A stretch of 64,000 nucleotides of DNA from Xestospongia muta. Lineage: Eukaryota; Porifera; Demospongiae; Haplosclerida; Petrosiidae. Below the pieces are notes generated by a model. That model was not told the origin of the DNA, made no database searches, and was given only the letters and a program-made list of their open reading frames with translations. A program made the translations under genes and the position numbers. The stretch's first letter is position 1, and each line of letters begins with the position of its first letter. The stretch is taken from NCBI GenBank assembly GCA_963693285.1, contig OY848917.1:10416192-10480191 (forward strand), written 5' to 3'. Shown here piece by piece: positions 21,020 through 32,359 of this stretch.

Positions 21020-21750
21020 CATGCTACAGTTTAACATTAATAATTGAGTTGTATATACATTATTCCAACTTAGTAACATAACCTCATTTGATGTTGGTTT
21101 TGAACATTATATATTCTTTCACTATTAGCGCTGTGTGAGGAGAGTTTTGAAGGGAGAATCCAAAGATGAAGACAAATCAGGTAAATCTACTGCTTTTTAC
21201 AGAAACTTTATTCCCAATTCAAAAGTGATGAAAGATGGAAGGTACTCTACATTTTTATCTGCATTTATTATTTCTTACCATAGATTTTGGGTGTTGCACC
21301 ATGCCAAAAGCATTCACAATTTACAACAGCTGACTTGGTCTCCTCAATGGTCACACACATGAAGGTTCCTAGGGAAAAATTCCCTGTTTTTACCAAGCAT
21401 GTTGCTTTGCTTGTAAGTGAAGGTATTAAGTAACCAACATCTATTGAGGTCTTCATGTCACACAGAGAAAGTTTGTTCAGATTACTACTCTCAATCTGAA
21501 TGAAGAAAAGCTGTACAAAAAATTCCAGGAGTGGTTGACACAAACATAATTATGGAGGTGAGCCCTCATAAGAAGAATGGGAGTCGATAATGAAGGAGGA
21601 TAGGAGTTATTGTTACAGATAAAGTTGTCATTCAAGAAGAAATTCAAGAAGTTCAAGATCAAGGACCATCTGCTCCTTCATTTAATAGTGACGAGTTTGA
21701 GGATCTCTATAGTAAGTGCATTAACCAGTGAAATTGATTATGCGATATTC
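21020..21750. other. Unidentified coding-like stretch, possible exon on minus strand (21543-21272)
   Basis: On the minus strand a 91-codon frame (21268-21543) ends at a good donor (G followed by GTAAGAAAT, about 21273). It is Cys-containing with a V-N-C-E-C-F-W-H segment. On the plus strand another frame (21135-21362) and an acidic end (E-F-E-D-L-Y) at about 21690 are also open. I recognise neither. They could be more exons of the transposon-type gene to the left. Confidence 0.3.
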
Positions 21751-21774
21751 TAGTGGTTGTGACAGTGGCATTTA

Positions 21775-22125
21775 TCACTTCTTCACCACTCCATTCACAT
21801 TTCTTTTATCACTTCCTTTATCACATCTCATATTTAATGCTCTATGTATCAATCAATTACTATCTCCTGTTTCATTTGATTACTAGTTCTTTTTTCACCA
21901 CTTCATTCATATTTCATGTATCACTTCCTTTATCACATCTCATATTTAATGCTCTATGTATCAATCAATTACTATCTCCTGTTTCATTTGATTAGTAGTT
22001 CTTTTTTCACCACCCATTCATATTTTATGTATCACTTCCAACTCATATTTAACACTCTTTATATCATTCAATTACTACCTTCTGTATCACTTGATTACAT
22101 ACTTATTTTATCATCCATTTACTAA
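21775..22125. repeat. Tandem repeat, about 3 copies of a 102-112 bp unit
   Basis: The word TATGTATCAATCAATTAC and its surroundings recur with a period of 112, then about 102 bases (GCTCTATG at 21839 and 21951, a diverged CACTCTTTAT at 22053). The first two copies are almost identical; the third is diverged and shorter. The pyrimidine-rich plus strand gives long but meaningless frames. Confidence 0.85.
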
Positions 22126-22261
22126 TTCTCATTATCCCATTTATCCCAGCTGACTTATAACTTAGTTCTCAATTAAGTATTTATTTTATTTAATCAAATT
22201 ATTCTTTGTTTGCTGTGATTAAATCATTGAAATAACATAATGAATGAAAAATAATGACATG

Positions 22262-22748
22262 TTAGTTGTCAAACTTAAGTGACTTCCTTTTTTTGCTACA
22301 TGTTTTTTTATGCGTGTACTTCTTTGTCCACCCAGATGAAGTGTATGACTGTCCTCTTAAATATTTACAAGGCAAAGAGTGATATGGTTTGCCCTTATAA
22401 TTGGGATCTGGCACGTATTTGTATTCATCATCATCCTTACACTGCTCATCTTCTGAACTAGTTTTGACACCCTTTACATCTTCTGGTTTCTTGTCCTCTT
22501 CGGCCAATTTCTTTTCTACTTGTTCAATAACACTATAACATATATAATAACAGACAGTCAGTACTTGCTTATGCTAACATTTCAATTCTGTCTTTTATTG
22601 GTTCTATCTCATCGCAGACAACCTTGATGGAATACTTGTTTCCTATATAGTAGATATATATAATACACATATAAATTAAACAGTCAGTTCTAGGTTTGTA
22701 CCCTGTAATTCCTCTTTGATATCTATCTAGTTAGCCTCAGCCATATTT
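22262..22748 (-). pseudogene. Small three-exon candidate encoding a Lys/Asp-rich protein
   Basis: On the minus strand, an ATG at about 22747 begins M-A-E-A-N, a TAG, then a short stretch ending at a GTACAA donor (about 22700). A second exon (about 22637-22575) and a third (22532-22262) follow AG acceptors. The third encodes V-I-E-Q-V-E-K-K-L, an acidic middle (D-E-Q-C-K-D-D-D-E-Y), two Cys, Y-T-S-S-G-W, and a basic end. I do not recognise the protein. The TAG in the first exon suggests decay or a wrong start. It lies inside the block that interrupts the second gypsy element and may be the N-terminal part of that block's transposon gene. Confidence 0.35.
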
Positions 22749-22889
22749 GCTTATATTCTGTTATGAGTCAGAAATAGTGGCGTGTATCTACATGATGCAG
22801 TATCATTAGTGAAACAGCGATAATAGTAATGTATCATACCGTTATACATATGCAATACTCAAATGTGCAGGAAGTTATGTGATTCATAT

Positions 22890-23760
22890 CTTTGAATTCT
22901 TGGCTGTGTACCTTCACTGTAACCACAATGAGTGTCACCTTTCCAGATAATATAAACAGGGGGTAGTCTGAGGTTTCACAGGAGGGGACTGCTGGGATGT
23001 GTTCTCTTCATTGTCCTCATGGGGCTCGTATTGATCCGGATTATGTGCTGGATATTTTTGCCTCTGACATTCTGAAGAAGACTTCTGACTGGGCTGGGCA
23101 CTGTCCTGTTTATGTGGCTAGGTTGACCCTTGCGGCTGTGGCACATTCTTGCAAGATGCCCTTTCTTTTTGCAAGCATGACACATATATTCTTTGAAACT
23201 ACACTTGGTAGCATGATGTTTTCTACTGCACCTGTAACAATCAGCAGTAGACATTTGTTTTACATCCAGAGATCTTGAGTTATGTTGTGCTTGTTAGGTT
23301 AAATCTTGGATACCTTTACCTGCAACCTCTATGACTTGAGCTTTCTTGAATGCATTGGCGTGAGTTAAGGTCTCTCCTGGTGTAACCTTCTCTGAATACC
23401 TGTGTCGTTGATCCCACAGACCAGATGATCGCGAATCATGAGGACCAGCGTGTCCTTGAAATCACAATGTTCACATATAGCATGGAGTGCTGTGATGTAA
23501 GTGGCAACAGATACTCTAGTATGGAACTTGAAGCGTTGCACTATGGTGGAGGGCTTTGGGTAATAATATTTTTCTAGTAGCTTCTTGAGTTCAGGGTAAG
23601 TCTTCTCTTTCGACTTATTTGGTTGCACTAAACTCTTTAGTAGTTGGTAAGTAGCAGGTCCATCAACAGTCAAAAAGATTGCTCTCTTTTCATCCATCTC
23701 TGTTATTGCATTGGCTTCAATATAGAAGTTAAATCTTTCTGAGTAGCAGTTCTATTGCTT
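22890..23760 (-). mobile_element. Gypsy gag with two CCHC zinc knuckles
   Basis: Frame 23365-23697 is a capsid-like gag segment (Y-P-E-L-K-K-L-L-E-K-Y-Y). After a short shift, frame 22976-23254 holds two knuckles: C-x2-C-x4-H-x3-C (slightly short) and a canonical C-x2-C-x4-H-x4-C (C-H-A-C-K-K-K-G-H-L). It lies directly inside the LTR at 23.82 kb and runs into a protease start near 22.9 kb, where homology ends. It is the 5' half of the element whose pol is at 13.6-16.35 kb. Confidence 0.8.
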
Positions 23761-23817
23761 CTTCTCTGGATCAAATGGAGAGATTGCGCCATGAGTGGCC
23801 ATACCCTCGTCACCAGT

Positions 23818-24125
23818 GTTGTGTGACCGAAATAATGCATGCAAGTCTAAAATCTGACAACTAACTGATTATTTAATAATGCATGAACATTTATATCGAT
23901 GTATGTCATAAGTTACAGAATACATGATATGAATGACATGAATATATGGAATCTCACAATTATGACCTCACAAATAAGAAGAATTTTATATCTTACTTAT
24001 ATGCTCAAGAGTTATAAGCTTTGTAGTATAAGACACAAATAATCAATACTTATAACAAGGGAAATTATAAGACTCTAGTTTACTCCTACGTATAACAACA
24101 ATGTTATAAGTAGGCCTTGTATTTT
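23818..24125 (-). repeat. 5' LTR of the second gypsy element
   Basis: On the minus strand this block ends GGTCACACAACA and is followed by CTGGTGACGAGGGTATGG, where a primer-binding region is expected, and then gag. Its A part (23819-23907) and B part (about 23955-24115) are both found near 13.2-13.6 kb. It carries several TGTTATAAG/CTTATAAC words. The outer boundary is uncertain. Confidence 0.7.
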
Positions 24126-24139
24126 TTGGGTTTAATTGA

Positions 24140-25258
24140 TGGGCTATTTTTGGGATGTACTTTCAGGGATGAGGAAGTAATCAGTATTAAGGGCACTCTA
24201 GCATTGACAGACCTTTCATTCCTGAACCCAATAGGCAATGTTGTTAGGTACTCAAGCCAATATACTCTTTCCTAACAACAAAAGCTGTTCTGTATAGTCA
24301 ATAATGGGAGCATGGTTTATAAGAAAATCTGATCCTAAAAGGCATTCCTCTAGTAATTCTGCTACAACAACAAATGTATGCATTGTAGAAAACCCACCCT
24401 TAAAACTTACTAAGACGTCCACTTGTCCCACAATGTCAATGGGCAATCCATTTGCACCAACCGCTTGGACAGCCGATTGATGACTAACATTGGGAACCCT
24501 CCCATCCATGACATCTTGTCTAGTCAATGAAATTATAGCTCCAGAATCGATAATCAATGTGGTAAGAGATACTCCCACTTGTCCACACACATGTAATACT
24601 GTGTGAATAGCTTGCTGATTATATGGAGGGAAGTCATAGAGTGTTCACCCAGTCCCTGCCTCCTTGTGGGGCTGGCTGCTGCTTATTTAAAGGACATTGA
24701 CATTGATAATACCCCATTCATTTCATTACATCTGTAACAACACACATTGCTGGCATCCCCATGCTGCCATTGTGTACAGTTAACTGTGGTTTTGTTTTCA
24801 AGGGCATCAAAACACGTTATCAGATGTTCTACTGCTTGCTATAGCTGTACCAAGGCCTCCTTATTGCTAGCATCTCTGGTTTTGGCTGGATCTACCACTG
24901 GATACACTTCCTACTGGTCCTCTAGGGTTGTTCCCCAAAACTGGAGGGTATTCTGAACTTCTGTTGCTACCTTGACAGCCTCCTCCTCCATGATACCAGG
25001 TTTACTATTTAGCAATACCTGCCTTGCGATAGCTGGTAGCATGCCCATTAAAAACCTTCTCTTGTCTTTGCTGGTTCTTATCAGCGAAATGTTTGGCAGG
25101 AGAGAAGGATCTTGGATCACATTGAGCTGTTCTGCCAGTGCTTTCTTTAAATTCTCTATGCTCAACTTTGATTCTTCTGGCAATTCCACACTGTATTGAA
25201 TAATTTGCCACGAAGTAAGGTCGGGATAGTAGCAATTTGTTTGCCTTCTTTGTCCCAC
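24140..25258 (-). mobile_element. Third gypsy relic: gag and protease
   Basis: Frame 24252-24590 is a well-preserved retropepsin with a D-S-G-A active site and a C-L-L-G-S-D-F-L-I flap/end motif. Upstream (minus), about 24760-24690 shows a damaged zinc knuckle (C-Y-R-C). Frames 24911-25258 and 25005-25235 together give a gag with one shift near 25.1 kb, ending V-Q-N-T-L-Q-F. No RT follows to the left; homology stops at the LTR of the second element near 24.13 kb. Confidence 0.75.
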
Positions 25259-25352
25259 TTCTTTGCCCTTCCCATTAACTAAAATCTAGTCCATGCATGC
25301 TTAAAGTCTTCCTTCATAATCTCTCACTGCCCCAACATAGTAATTCCAGTCC

Positions 25353-25620
25353 TGACACCAGTGTAACAAATATAACACTGGACTGACACAATAACCAATA
25401 TATTTAGAACTAACGACACAATATGGTACAACAGTTATATAATAATCAATAAAAATAATGGTATGCCTACTAATGTATATACAAGGCATTACATTAACAT
25501 ACATTACACTTAGCAAAGAACTGTCACTTGCAAAGTGTGACTATCAATGGCACACCCATTATGATTAAACCTATGTCACTTGACACGTCTGTGGTTCTTA
25601 ACACCATTTTTATTCGTATT
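25353..25620 (-). repeat. Primer-binding region and LTR of the third gypsy relic
   Basis: On the minus strand the sequence ...TTTGTTACA is followed by CTGGTGTCAGGACTGG (25372 downwards). This is the same kind of LTR end plus primer site as the 12.75 kb element. The LTR therefore starts at about 25373 and extends right; I could not define its far end. Confidence 0.55.
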
Positions 25621-25898
25621 TAGTGTAGATATGATTATAAGTCTTATCCTTTTATTTAGTAATTCATCATGCAGTGTCAGCCAGGTCAATTAAAAGGACT
25701 CAGTATAATTCAGCTACTTTTGCCGGAAGGTTTCAGTGCTTTTAACGTTTTGTCATCGTATTAACAGTTTAGCCATTAATAATGTATATTTAATTTAATC
25801 TCTCTTTCTCTCACTAATTATTTAATAGCACTGTGTGCATTAATGTAGCAATATAAAGTTCAATAATTTAGTGCTTTTCATAGTCATAATGCATTGCT

Positions 25899-28800
25899 TT
25901 AATTGTCAACCACAGAGTAGATCTCACTGTAATCTGTTTGGTGACTTCTTTGGTTTTTAGCTGGTTGAGATACAGCTGTTAATTGGGAGTATTGATCACT
26001 GTTAAGCATTGCAAGTGAAGGATTGACTGATCTCAATAGAGTATTATATGTAGAGTCATTTGGTAATACATCCACTTCAGTAATAGGTTTGGATTCTTTT
26101 GGATGATCATTTGTGTCTTGCATTTCATAACAGTTTTCAGATTCACTATTGTTTTTTTCACCCTTTTTATCTACTGTTGCATATGGATACTCTTCTCTTC
26201 CTATTTGTTCAGTAGAGCCATATAGGTCATTAATCAAAGTACATGAAAAAGCATCTTTATTATGAAAAGTAACAACATCCTGATAATTTGTATTGCTAAG
26301 GACGATATTACTTGATGCAGATTCCCTTTATTGAATGAAGAGTTATGTGTACATAAATACTAATAGCTTACTTATTGTTATAATCATGTAGTTTCATCTT
26401 CTTTCTCCTAAGAGTAAAAAAGACAAAGACTGCTATAATGCATATTGTAATAACCACAACTACTCCAAGTATACATCCTATAACCCCTCCTATAATAGAT
26501 GACACTTTACAATCCATCTCTTTAATATTAGGCATAACAATTACAGTCTCTCTGATCTGAACTATTGTCGTCAACAATTTTTGAACTGTTGTTGTCAATA
26601 GTATTATTGAAGTGACTGGAGTTTCTTTTATAATTTCTTGAATAGTGGATGGAGTTGGTTGTATTTGGCTTTGGTATATAGTACTTGACATTAAGTGTTC
26701 ACACTGTGTAATTGATGGGTACAATGAACACGACACTAGAGAGAAAAAGACAATTATAGTTTATTACCATTGGGGAAGCTTGTTTTATTGGTAGTCAATG
26801 ATATTAAATATAAAGAACAATTAAGAAATGTATCATTTTGGAGAAAGTTAAGAAAACAGAAAGCAATGTTTCTATGTAGTAATTCCAAAATGATATTTAT
26901 AGCAATAGAGATTCCAGTTTATTTCTATTTGTATAACCATTTAATTATATTGTAAAGAAATTCTTGCATTTTTACAGCATGACCTGAGCTGGGTAATTTT
27001 AAAGGTATAACTATTATTATGAAACACCATATATATATATATACATATACATATATATATATTACAGTTAATATATGTTTTTTGCCAAATACAATGACTT
27101 AATTAAATTATAGTCTGTTTCATGTGCAATGTAACTGGATATATAAGCACTTTACATAAGTGGATCAAAGGGAATGAATACAGACTGTATGGTGGATACA
27201 TGCACTATGAAACCATACCACACACTATATATTTCTATGATTTTTCATGCAGTCGTTAAATCAAAAATTAAAACTTAATTAAATGATCATTGCTAAATAA
27301 AGTTGGTTACAAGTCCAAAGGCATTAATTAAAGTTTAATATTGATCAACTGATCTTTTATAAATGCTACTAATGTTGCTTACATAAGTTTGAACATCAGA
27401 AAGAGTTAGGTGACTGCCCATTGACTTAATTGATGACAATAACTAGATATTCATTGCATTTGGTGTTCAACTGTGAAAAGTGATAACTAAAATGATTATT
27501 GCTAAATAAAGCTTGTTACAAGTCCAAAAGCATTAAGTAAAGTTCAATAATGATCACCCAATCCTTAATAAATGCTTATGTTGTATCTATAGCTTTGAAT
27601 GTCAGATAGAGCTGGGTTCTGGTCATTGTCTCAATTGATTGACAATAACAAATGGATATTCACAGGTATTTCTGAGTGTGCATAGGGCATATGACTGTAA
27701 GCCAAGGCATTCTGTAAATGTTATATACAGTATGCCTGTATATGGACATGTTTGTACAATATGAGTTGTTTTTGTACATTTTTATCATATTTTATGGTTG
27801 GTATTACTACTACATGTTACTTTAATCTGATGTCTATGTAAATTGTCACAAGACTGATCGTTTGTAATTGGGGAAAGTACATGTATTCCACCCAATAGAC
27901 TATGTTAATTTACCTTGTTCCACATTATCCAATAAAGTAACATTTTGGCAAGTATCTTGACTCGTTCCTATCTCACTACTTACAGTAATACAACAAGTGT
28001 ATTTGGTACTGGCAGTAAATCCATCAATGGATATCTCCTGTATGGTTTCTATAAGATCTGATATTGTTGATGTAGTGTCGTCTTCAATATCATTTGTTTT
28101 AAAGCAAGTAATATTTAAGTGAGTGGGAACATCTTGACTTGGATAGGATAACTGCCACTTCACCATTATTGTAGTTGAGTTAAGAGGCCATGTATAAAAT
28201 ATTGTTGGTGATCGAGGAAGACCTTTGTGTAAAAGGTGTAAATATTTTGAGTATTCGATAATTTATATGTTTCTTACAAGATAGTCTGGGTAGACTTTGA
28301 CATTTGTATCGAAATGGTGGCATTGCAGCTTTAAAGCAGTCATTTAACATGTCTTCTCTGCCAGAGCAATAAAAATGACCTGGAAAATAAGGCAAGTTAT
28401 TCAATGACGTATCCACATGTGTAACTTGAGCATCTAAATTTAAGAGCACTTATAGTAAAATGAAAATTTTACTAAGTACATGGACCTTGTTTTGAGTATC
28501 CTAACTGATTACAAGCCACAGCAGCATTATTGCTAGTCCAGTAGTCTGCACAGATACGTTTCCATGTACCAACATCACAATATTGCAAAATACCACTGAT
28601 GTTGTTTCTAATGATGTCACCTTGAGTGCATGATGGTGACACACCTGTGAAAAGAAGTCAGGGATCTTTTACAGTATCATTTTGTTGATACCTGGTTTTT
28701 TGCATTGTACACTGGCATCATAGTCACATTGTTGTTCAGAATCACGAAATTGTGTGATACATTCCACTAGTTTACTCTCATATCCAAAGCAGACAACACT

Positions 28801-29218
28801 GAATAATGTTGTACTGGTGTGTGTAACATTGCTAGAAGAAGAATCTGTAGTTGTTGTAATAATGATGATGTTTATTACATAAATTACCTGTTGTTAGATA
28901 TCCCATCTGTTTACAGGCTACACTGGCATCAATGTTGTTCCATGTAATAGAATAGTTTTGTTGTGCATAGTAGTTTGGAAAAGAGTAGCATATTCCAGTC
29001 CAGCTATCATTAAGACATATTTGTAATCTGCCTTCAATATCATCTGGTGTGTTTAAAGTTATATTAGTTAGCCTCAAATCTTCTTCTGTGCACAGAGCAT
29101 GTACTGTTAATGAAGAGAATAGACAAAGACATTGATTGTTTATTGACTAACTTTGACTTGATACTGAAATATATGTTAATATGATGTAGGATTCTAACAG
29201 AGTCTTTAGTAGATCCAT
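25899..29218 (-). CDS. SRCR-SRCR-FN3 single-pass receptor with ITIM/ITSM-like cytoplasmic tail (8 exons)
   Basis: Exons on the minus strand: 29218-29152, 29103-28888, 28844-28692, 28644-28486, 28448-28278, 28222-27914, 26735-26372, 26325-25899. All have GT..AG ends and phases agree, giving 621 residues. Start: ATG at 29216-29218, followed by a hydrophobic signal peptide (1-22). Two scavenger-receptor Cys-rich domains (about 23-145 and 146-255) are each split over two exons, with C-F-G-Y-E-S and F-Y-C-S-G in their second halves. An FN3 domain (256-358, W-Q-L-S-Y and Y-T-C-C-I-T-V) and a Thr/Ser-rich linker follow. The transmembrane helix is at about 438-467, then a basic R-R-K-K stop-transfer. 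The 154-residue tail has several Y-x-x-hydrophobic sites, including S-T-Y-N-T-L (ITIM form) and T-D-Y-S-E-I (ITSM form). Extracellular introns are all phase 1. It is probably a surface recognition and signalling receptor; the ligand is unknown. Expression is untested. Confidence 0.88.
27030..27062. repeat. TA-rich microsatellite in receptor intron 6
   Basis: Alternating TA/CATA words inside the 1.18-kb intron between the FN3 exon and the transmembrane exon. Confidence 0.85.
27281..27680. repeat. Two diverged tandem copies of a 209-bp sequence in the receptor intron
   Basis: AAATGATCATTGCTAAATAA at 27281 recurs as AAATGATTATTGCTAAATAA at 27490, and homology continues (ACAAGTCCAAA, GATCA, TTGATGACAATAAC) to about 27660. 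The copies are roughly 75-80% alike by eye, so it is an old duplication. Confidence 0.75.
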
Positions 29219-30330
29219 CTCACTAGAAGTATTCTATATCTGGTATTACACAGCAGCTCTTATCTGATTGTTTACTTAAGTAAGAGGAAATGGTTATTCT
29301 GGAATGTTTGCTTAGTGGTCTCCAGACAATACATAATTGTACTATAACATTGCAATGATTTGTATAAGTTCTGTATATATACTATGCATACTTCTGTATA
29401 AATGTATACCACACATATTAGTTAGGTTAAGAGTCAAGGATCATTGGTAGTACATTTAATAGTATGTGTGTAAGACAATCATTGGTTGATCAGTAGGATA
29501 TGATATGTATAATTTGTATGTACTTGTTATATAGCTATAATGGTTTCAATATCCTTATTTAGATCACACAAACCCTGCCCAAATATAGTTTTAAAATAAT
29601 AGGTTGGTTAGTGTTTGTAGTTATTATTGTATTGTATGAAGTCACATCAAAAAAACAAATGTTTTAAAAGCTTTGTATTATAAAGTGAACCTTCACAACA
29701 AAAGCTTTTCAATAGTAGATTCTCAAGCCACACTATGTAATCTGCATTCAATACTTTCTATACCAGATATTTTTAAACTGACTCTGAGACAATTTAGTTA
29801 TTGCAAATATCACATTTTAATAAGTATCTGAGTCAATTTTGAAAGAAATAGCTGCACAGTACCAAGTTGGTGTATGTCTGATTATGTGACTCACTTTTGT
29901 TTGTTGCTATTAGTACTATTTTACAAACAATAAAAGAATGGAATACTACAAAAAAAGGACACAATTGTAAACGTACTCTGAATGTTGTCAACTATGTAGA
30001 TGAATGAAAGATCTTGGTCAAAACTATTAGTTTTTCTGATTTAGTCAAGTAATTTGTAAATAAAGATTTTAAAATAATATGATGATTGATAATAAAATAA
30101 ATTTCTTTCATTTAATAGGGCGCTCTTCCAGTTGGTTAATTGTTATTATTATTGTATATTGTTGTACTGCTTGACATGTGTCACAACTATATATCACACA
30201 TTTTTAATGAAAAGTAACAATTATTTGATGTATTTCTTTTATCTCTTTTCTTAGCTATACATTAATTTATCAAGTATTGTCTTGTGAAATTTAAATAAAT
30301 GTTTGAAATGAATGTTTCTAGTACACAAGA
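29219..30330. other. 5' flank of the receptor gene, no gene seen
   Basis: AT-rich with no frame of note on either strand. The receptor promoter must lie here, since its start codon is at 29218. I cannot point to a core promoter element with confidence. Confidence 0.4.
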
Positions 30331-30334
30331 AATA

Positions 30335-30770
30335 TTAGTAAATTTGCTTGTTCAGTCTTATGATAAGCCTTGAAATGGCCCTACGTCCAAGTACTGGCAA
30401 TTTTCCTGTTTCATAGGAAGTGTAGAACTCAGCAGGAGCTTTGTGAAGTTTGATGACTATATTAGTTCTTCCATTGGATCTGTGTAAATGCAAATATAGC
30501 AAAGACATTTTGGTCTGATTTTGATTTGGAAGGACTTGTAAATCTGGTAGGTCATTACCATTGGTTTTAAAAGCAAATGTTACTCTGATTATATAGTTCA
30601 TGGACCAGTTTGTTAGCTTTAAAATATTAAAAACATTTTCTGCAGTTGTGGACTCTAGTACAGATTGTCCTATCAACTTTTAGGAAACACTTTCCATCAG
30701 TGACTTCATTGAGACTTGAGTACAATATGTCTCTGATGGGTTGACTATCTCATCTGGAACTGTAAAATTG
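30335..30770 (-). pseudogene. Unidentified 113-codon frame with one upstream stop
   Basis: The minus-strand frame 30676-30335 has a K-M-S-L-L-Y-L-H-L-H-R-S stretch and an R-A-I-S-R-L-I-I-R-L end that look like real beta/alpha structure. The same frame continues upstream past one TAA (about 30683) to about 30770, beginning V-P-D-E-I-V-N-P-S-E. I do not recognise the family. It may be an exon of a decayed gene with the ZU5 and SAM pieces to its right, but no splice chain was established. Confidence 0.35.
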
Positions 30771-30779
30771 AAGGACAGA

Positions 30780-32000
30780 GAGAGTGTAAATTATTTTGCA
30801 ATTATAATAACTTAGTGCTTTATGGAGCGCCATTTGTATCAAAATTGGAAAATTATCATGATATATTAAAGTCATTATTTATTAAATAATCTTCATTTAC
30901 TTCTTATTTATTTAATAAATCATGCATTATTTAGTCAATCACAATTTATTTAACAAATAATGAGTATTAAAAGTAAATCAATTTTGACACAAATGATGCC
31001 CCATAGTGCTTGTCTTTGTTAACGGATCAGTAATTATTATAATTCAACAGGGTAAATTTAGGGGTATATTGATATCATGTTTTATAGTAACCAATGGCCA
31101 TTTCATAATAATCACATATAATAGCATATATAAACATACTTCCAACATCTGACAAATTCACCACTTGATAAAGAATGTCTTGATACTCCTATATACTTAT
31201 TGAAATAAATAATCTGCAGTATCATTTAGTTCAGTACTTACCTTCGTTACTAAGAAGAGAACAAATTACATTATTCTTCCTGTTTTCTGGTTTTGGTTCC
31301 TTCAATAGTACATTATATTTTATTCTATATATATAGCTGTATTATGTCCACTATCAGCTGACACTGTGATCATTATAGAAGGGAAAGATGGAGGATTTTG
31401 TAGACCAAACATATCACTTTGATAGATTTATCAAATGTTGTATATATATATATATTACATATATACATCCACCATGCTCTGTCACTACATTTTTTAATAT
31501 ATCACTTGACATATATACTTTTTATTAGAAGATAATCTAACAAGAGATTCACCTATAAGATACAACAATATTACATGCAGTTAATAATACAATGTACATG
31601 ATACTAAACTAGTTACAAAAGATGGTTCACTAAGTACAGTTAACGTTATGGTAGTAGGTTATGTACAAGATTCTAAAGTAGATCCAGTAACAGTCTCATC
31701 AGATAGTGTGTTAACTGGATACTCATCTATATTAATGATAAGGAGATGTGTATATAGTTTAATTTTTTATAATGAAATACACCTTGACTATTTATTGAGG
31801 ACAAAAAAAGTACGGTAGGTTGTACTAAACAAGGTTCTAAACTAGACCCAGTTTGTGTCTCTACAATGATGCGTTTACTATTAACTGATGATGAAGATTT
31901 GGTTGTCTACAACTTGTTAGTGTGTTACTGTTGAGTCATCTAAAACAGAATTAATAATTTCAAATAATATAGTTTAGCTAAACTACCATTTGTTGTTTTG
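30780..32000. other. Repeat-rich AT sequence, no gene seen
   Basis: Contains palindromic TTTATTAAATAA words (30860-30970), short TA microsatellites (31320-31345, 31440-31470) and scattered short frames. I see nothing I can name. Confidence 0.4.
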
Positions 32001-32002
32001 AT

Positions 32003-32350
32003 TTAAATGTTACTAGAACTTACTACTACAACAGAATCTGTTTCCTCTGAAGTGTCAGGTAAACATGAAATTGGCTTGTTGTTTTGTCCTCCTTCTCCTA
32101 GTGAAATGGGTAAGGAGTACAGGTTCATTAAAAGAGGCTGTAGCAGAACTGAGATAATTATAGTGTTATCTTGAGTGACTATATCTGCACGGTGTTGTAT
32201 CTCTAATTTGAGTGGTTGAAGCAGTAGTTTAGAGACAGATATAGCACACACATATACAGCACTAATATAAGTTCAGTTCCCTCAGGTAATTGAAATTGTC
32301 CACCAACCAGTGCTGTTACAGTTATTTCATTGGTCGCTCTGTTGGAGACA
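32003..32350 (-). pseudogene. Degraded ZU5-like domain exon
   Basis: On the minus strand the reading N-E-I-T-V-T-A-L-V-G-G-Q-F, L-P-E-G-T-E-L-I (32345-32280), then, after a one-base shift, S-K-L-L-L-Q-P-L-K-L-E-I-Q-H (about 32230-32185) follows the ZU5 pattern. That pattern has a repeated Pro-Glu-Gly turn, then P-V-x-V-E-I-x-H. ZU5 domains occur in ankyrins, UNC5 and sponge ankyrin/Death proteins. A donor-like GTAAGTTCT lies at about 32024. The frameshift suggests a pseudogene or a misplaced splice. Confidence 0.45.
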
Positions 32351-32359
32351 CAGTACCTT

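Noticed and set aside
21753..22125. Plus-strand Phe/Tyr/Ser-rich frames, possible membrane protein
   Set aside because: Created by a pyrimidine-rich tandem repeat; the same peptide recurs with the 112-bp period and has no start context or splice sites.
27030..27062. TA-rich stretch as a TATA promoter
   Set aside because: It is a microsatellite inside the receptor intron with no start site near it.
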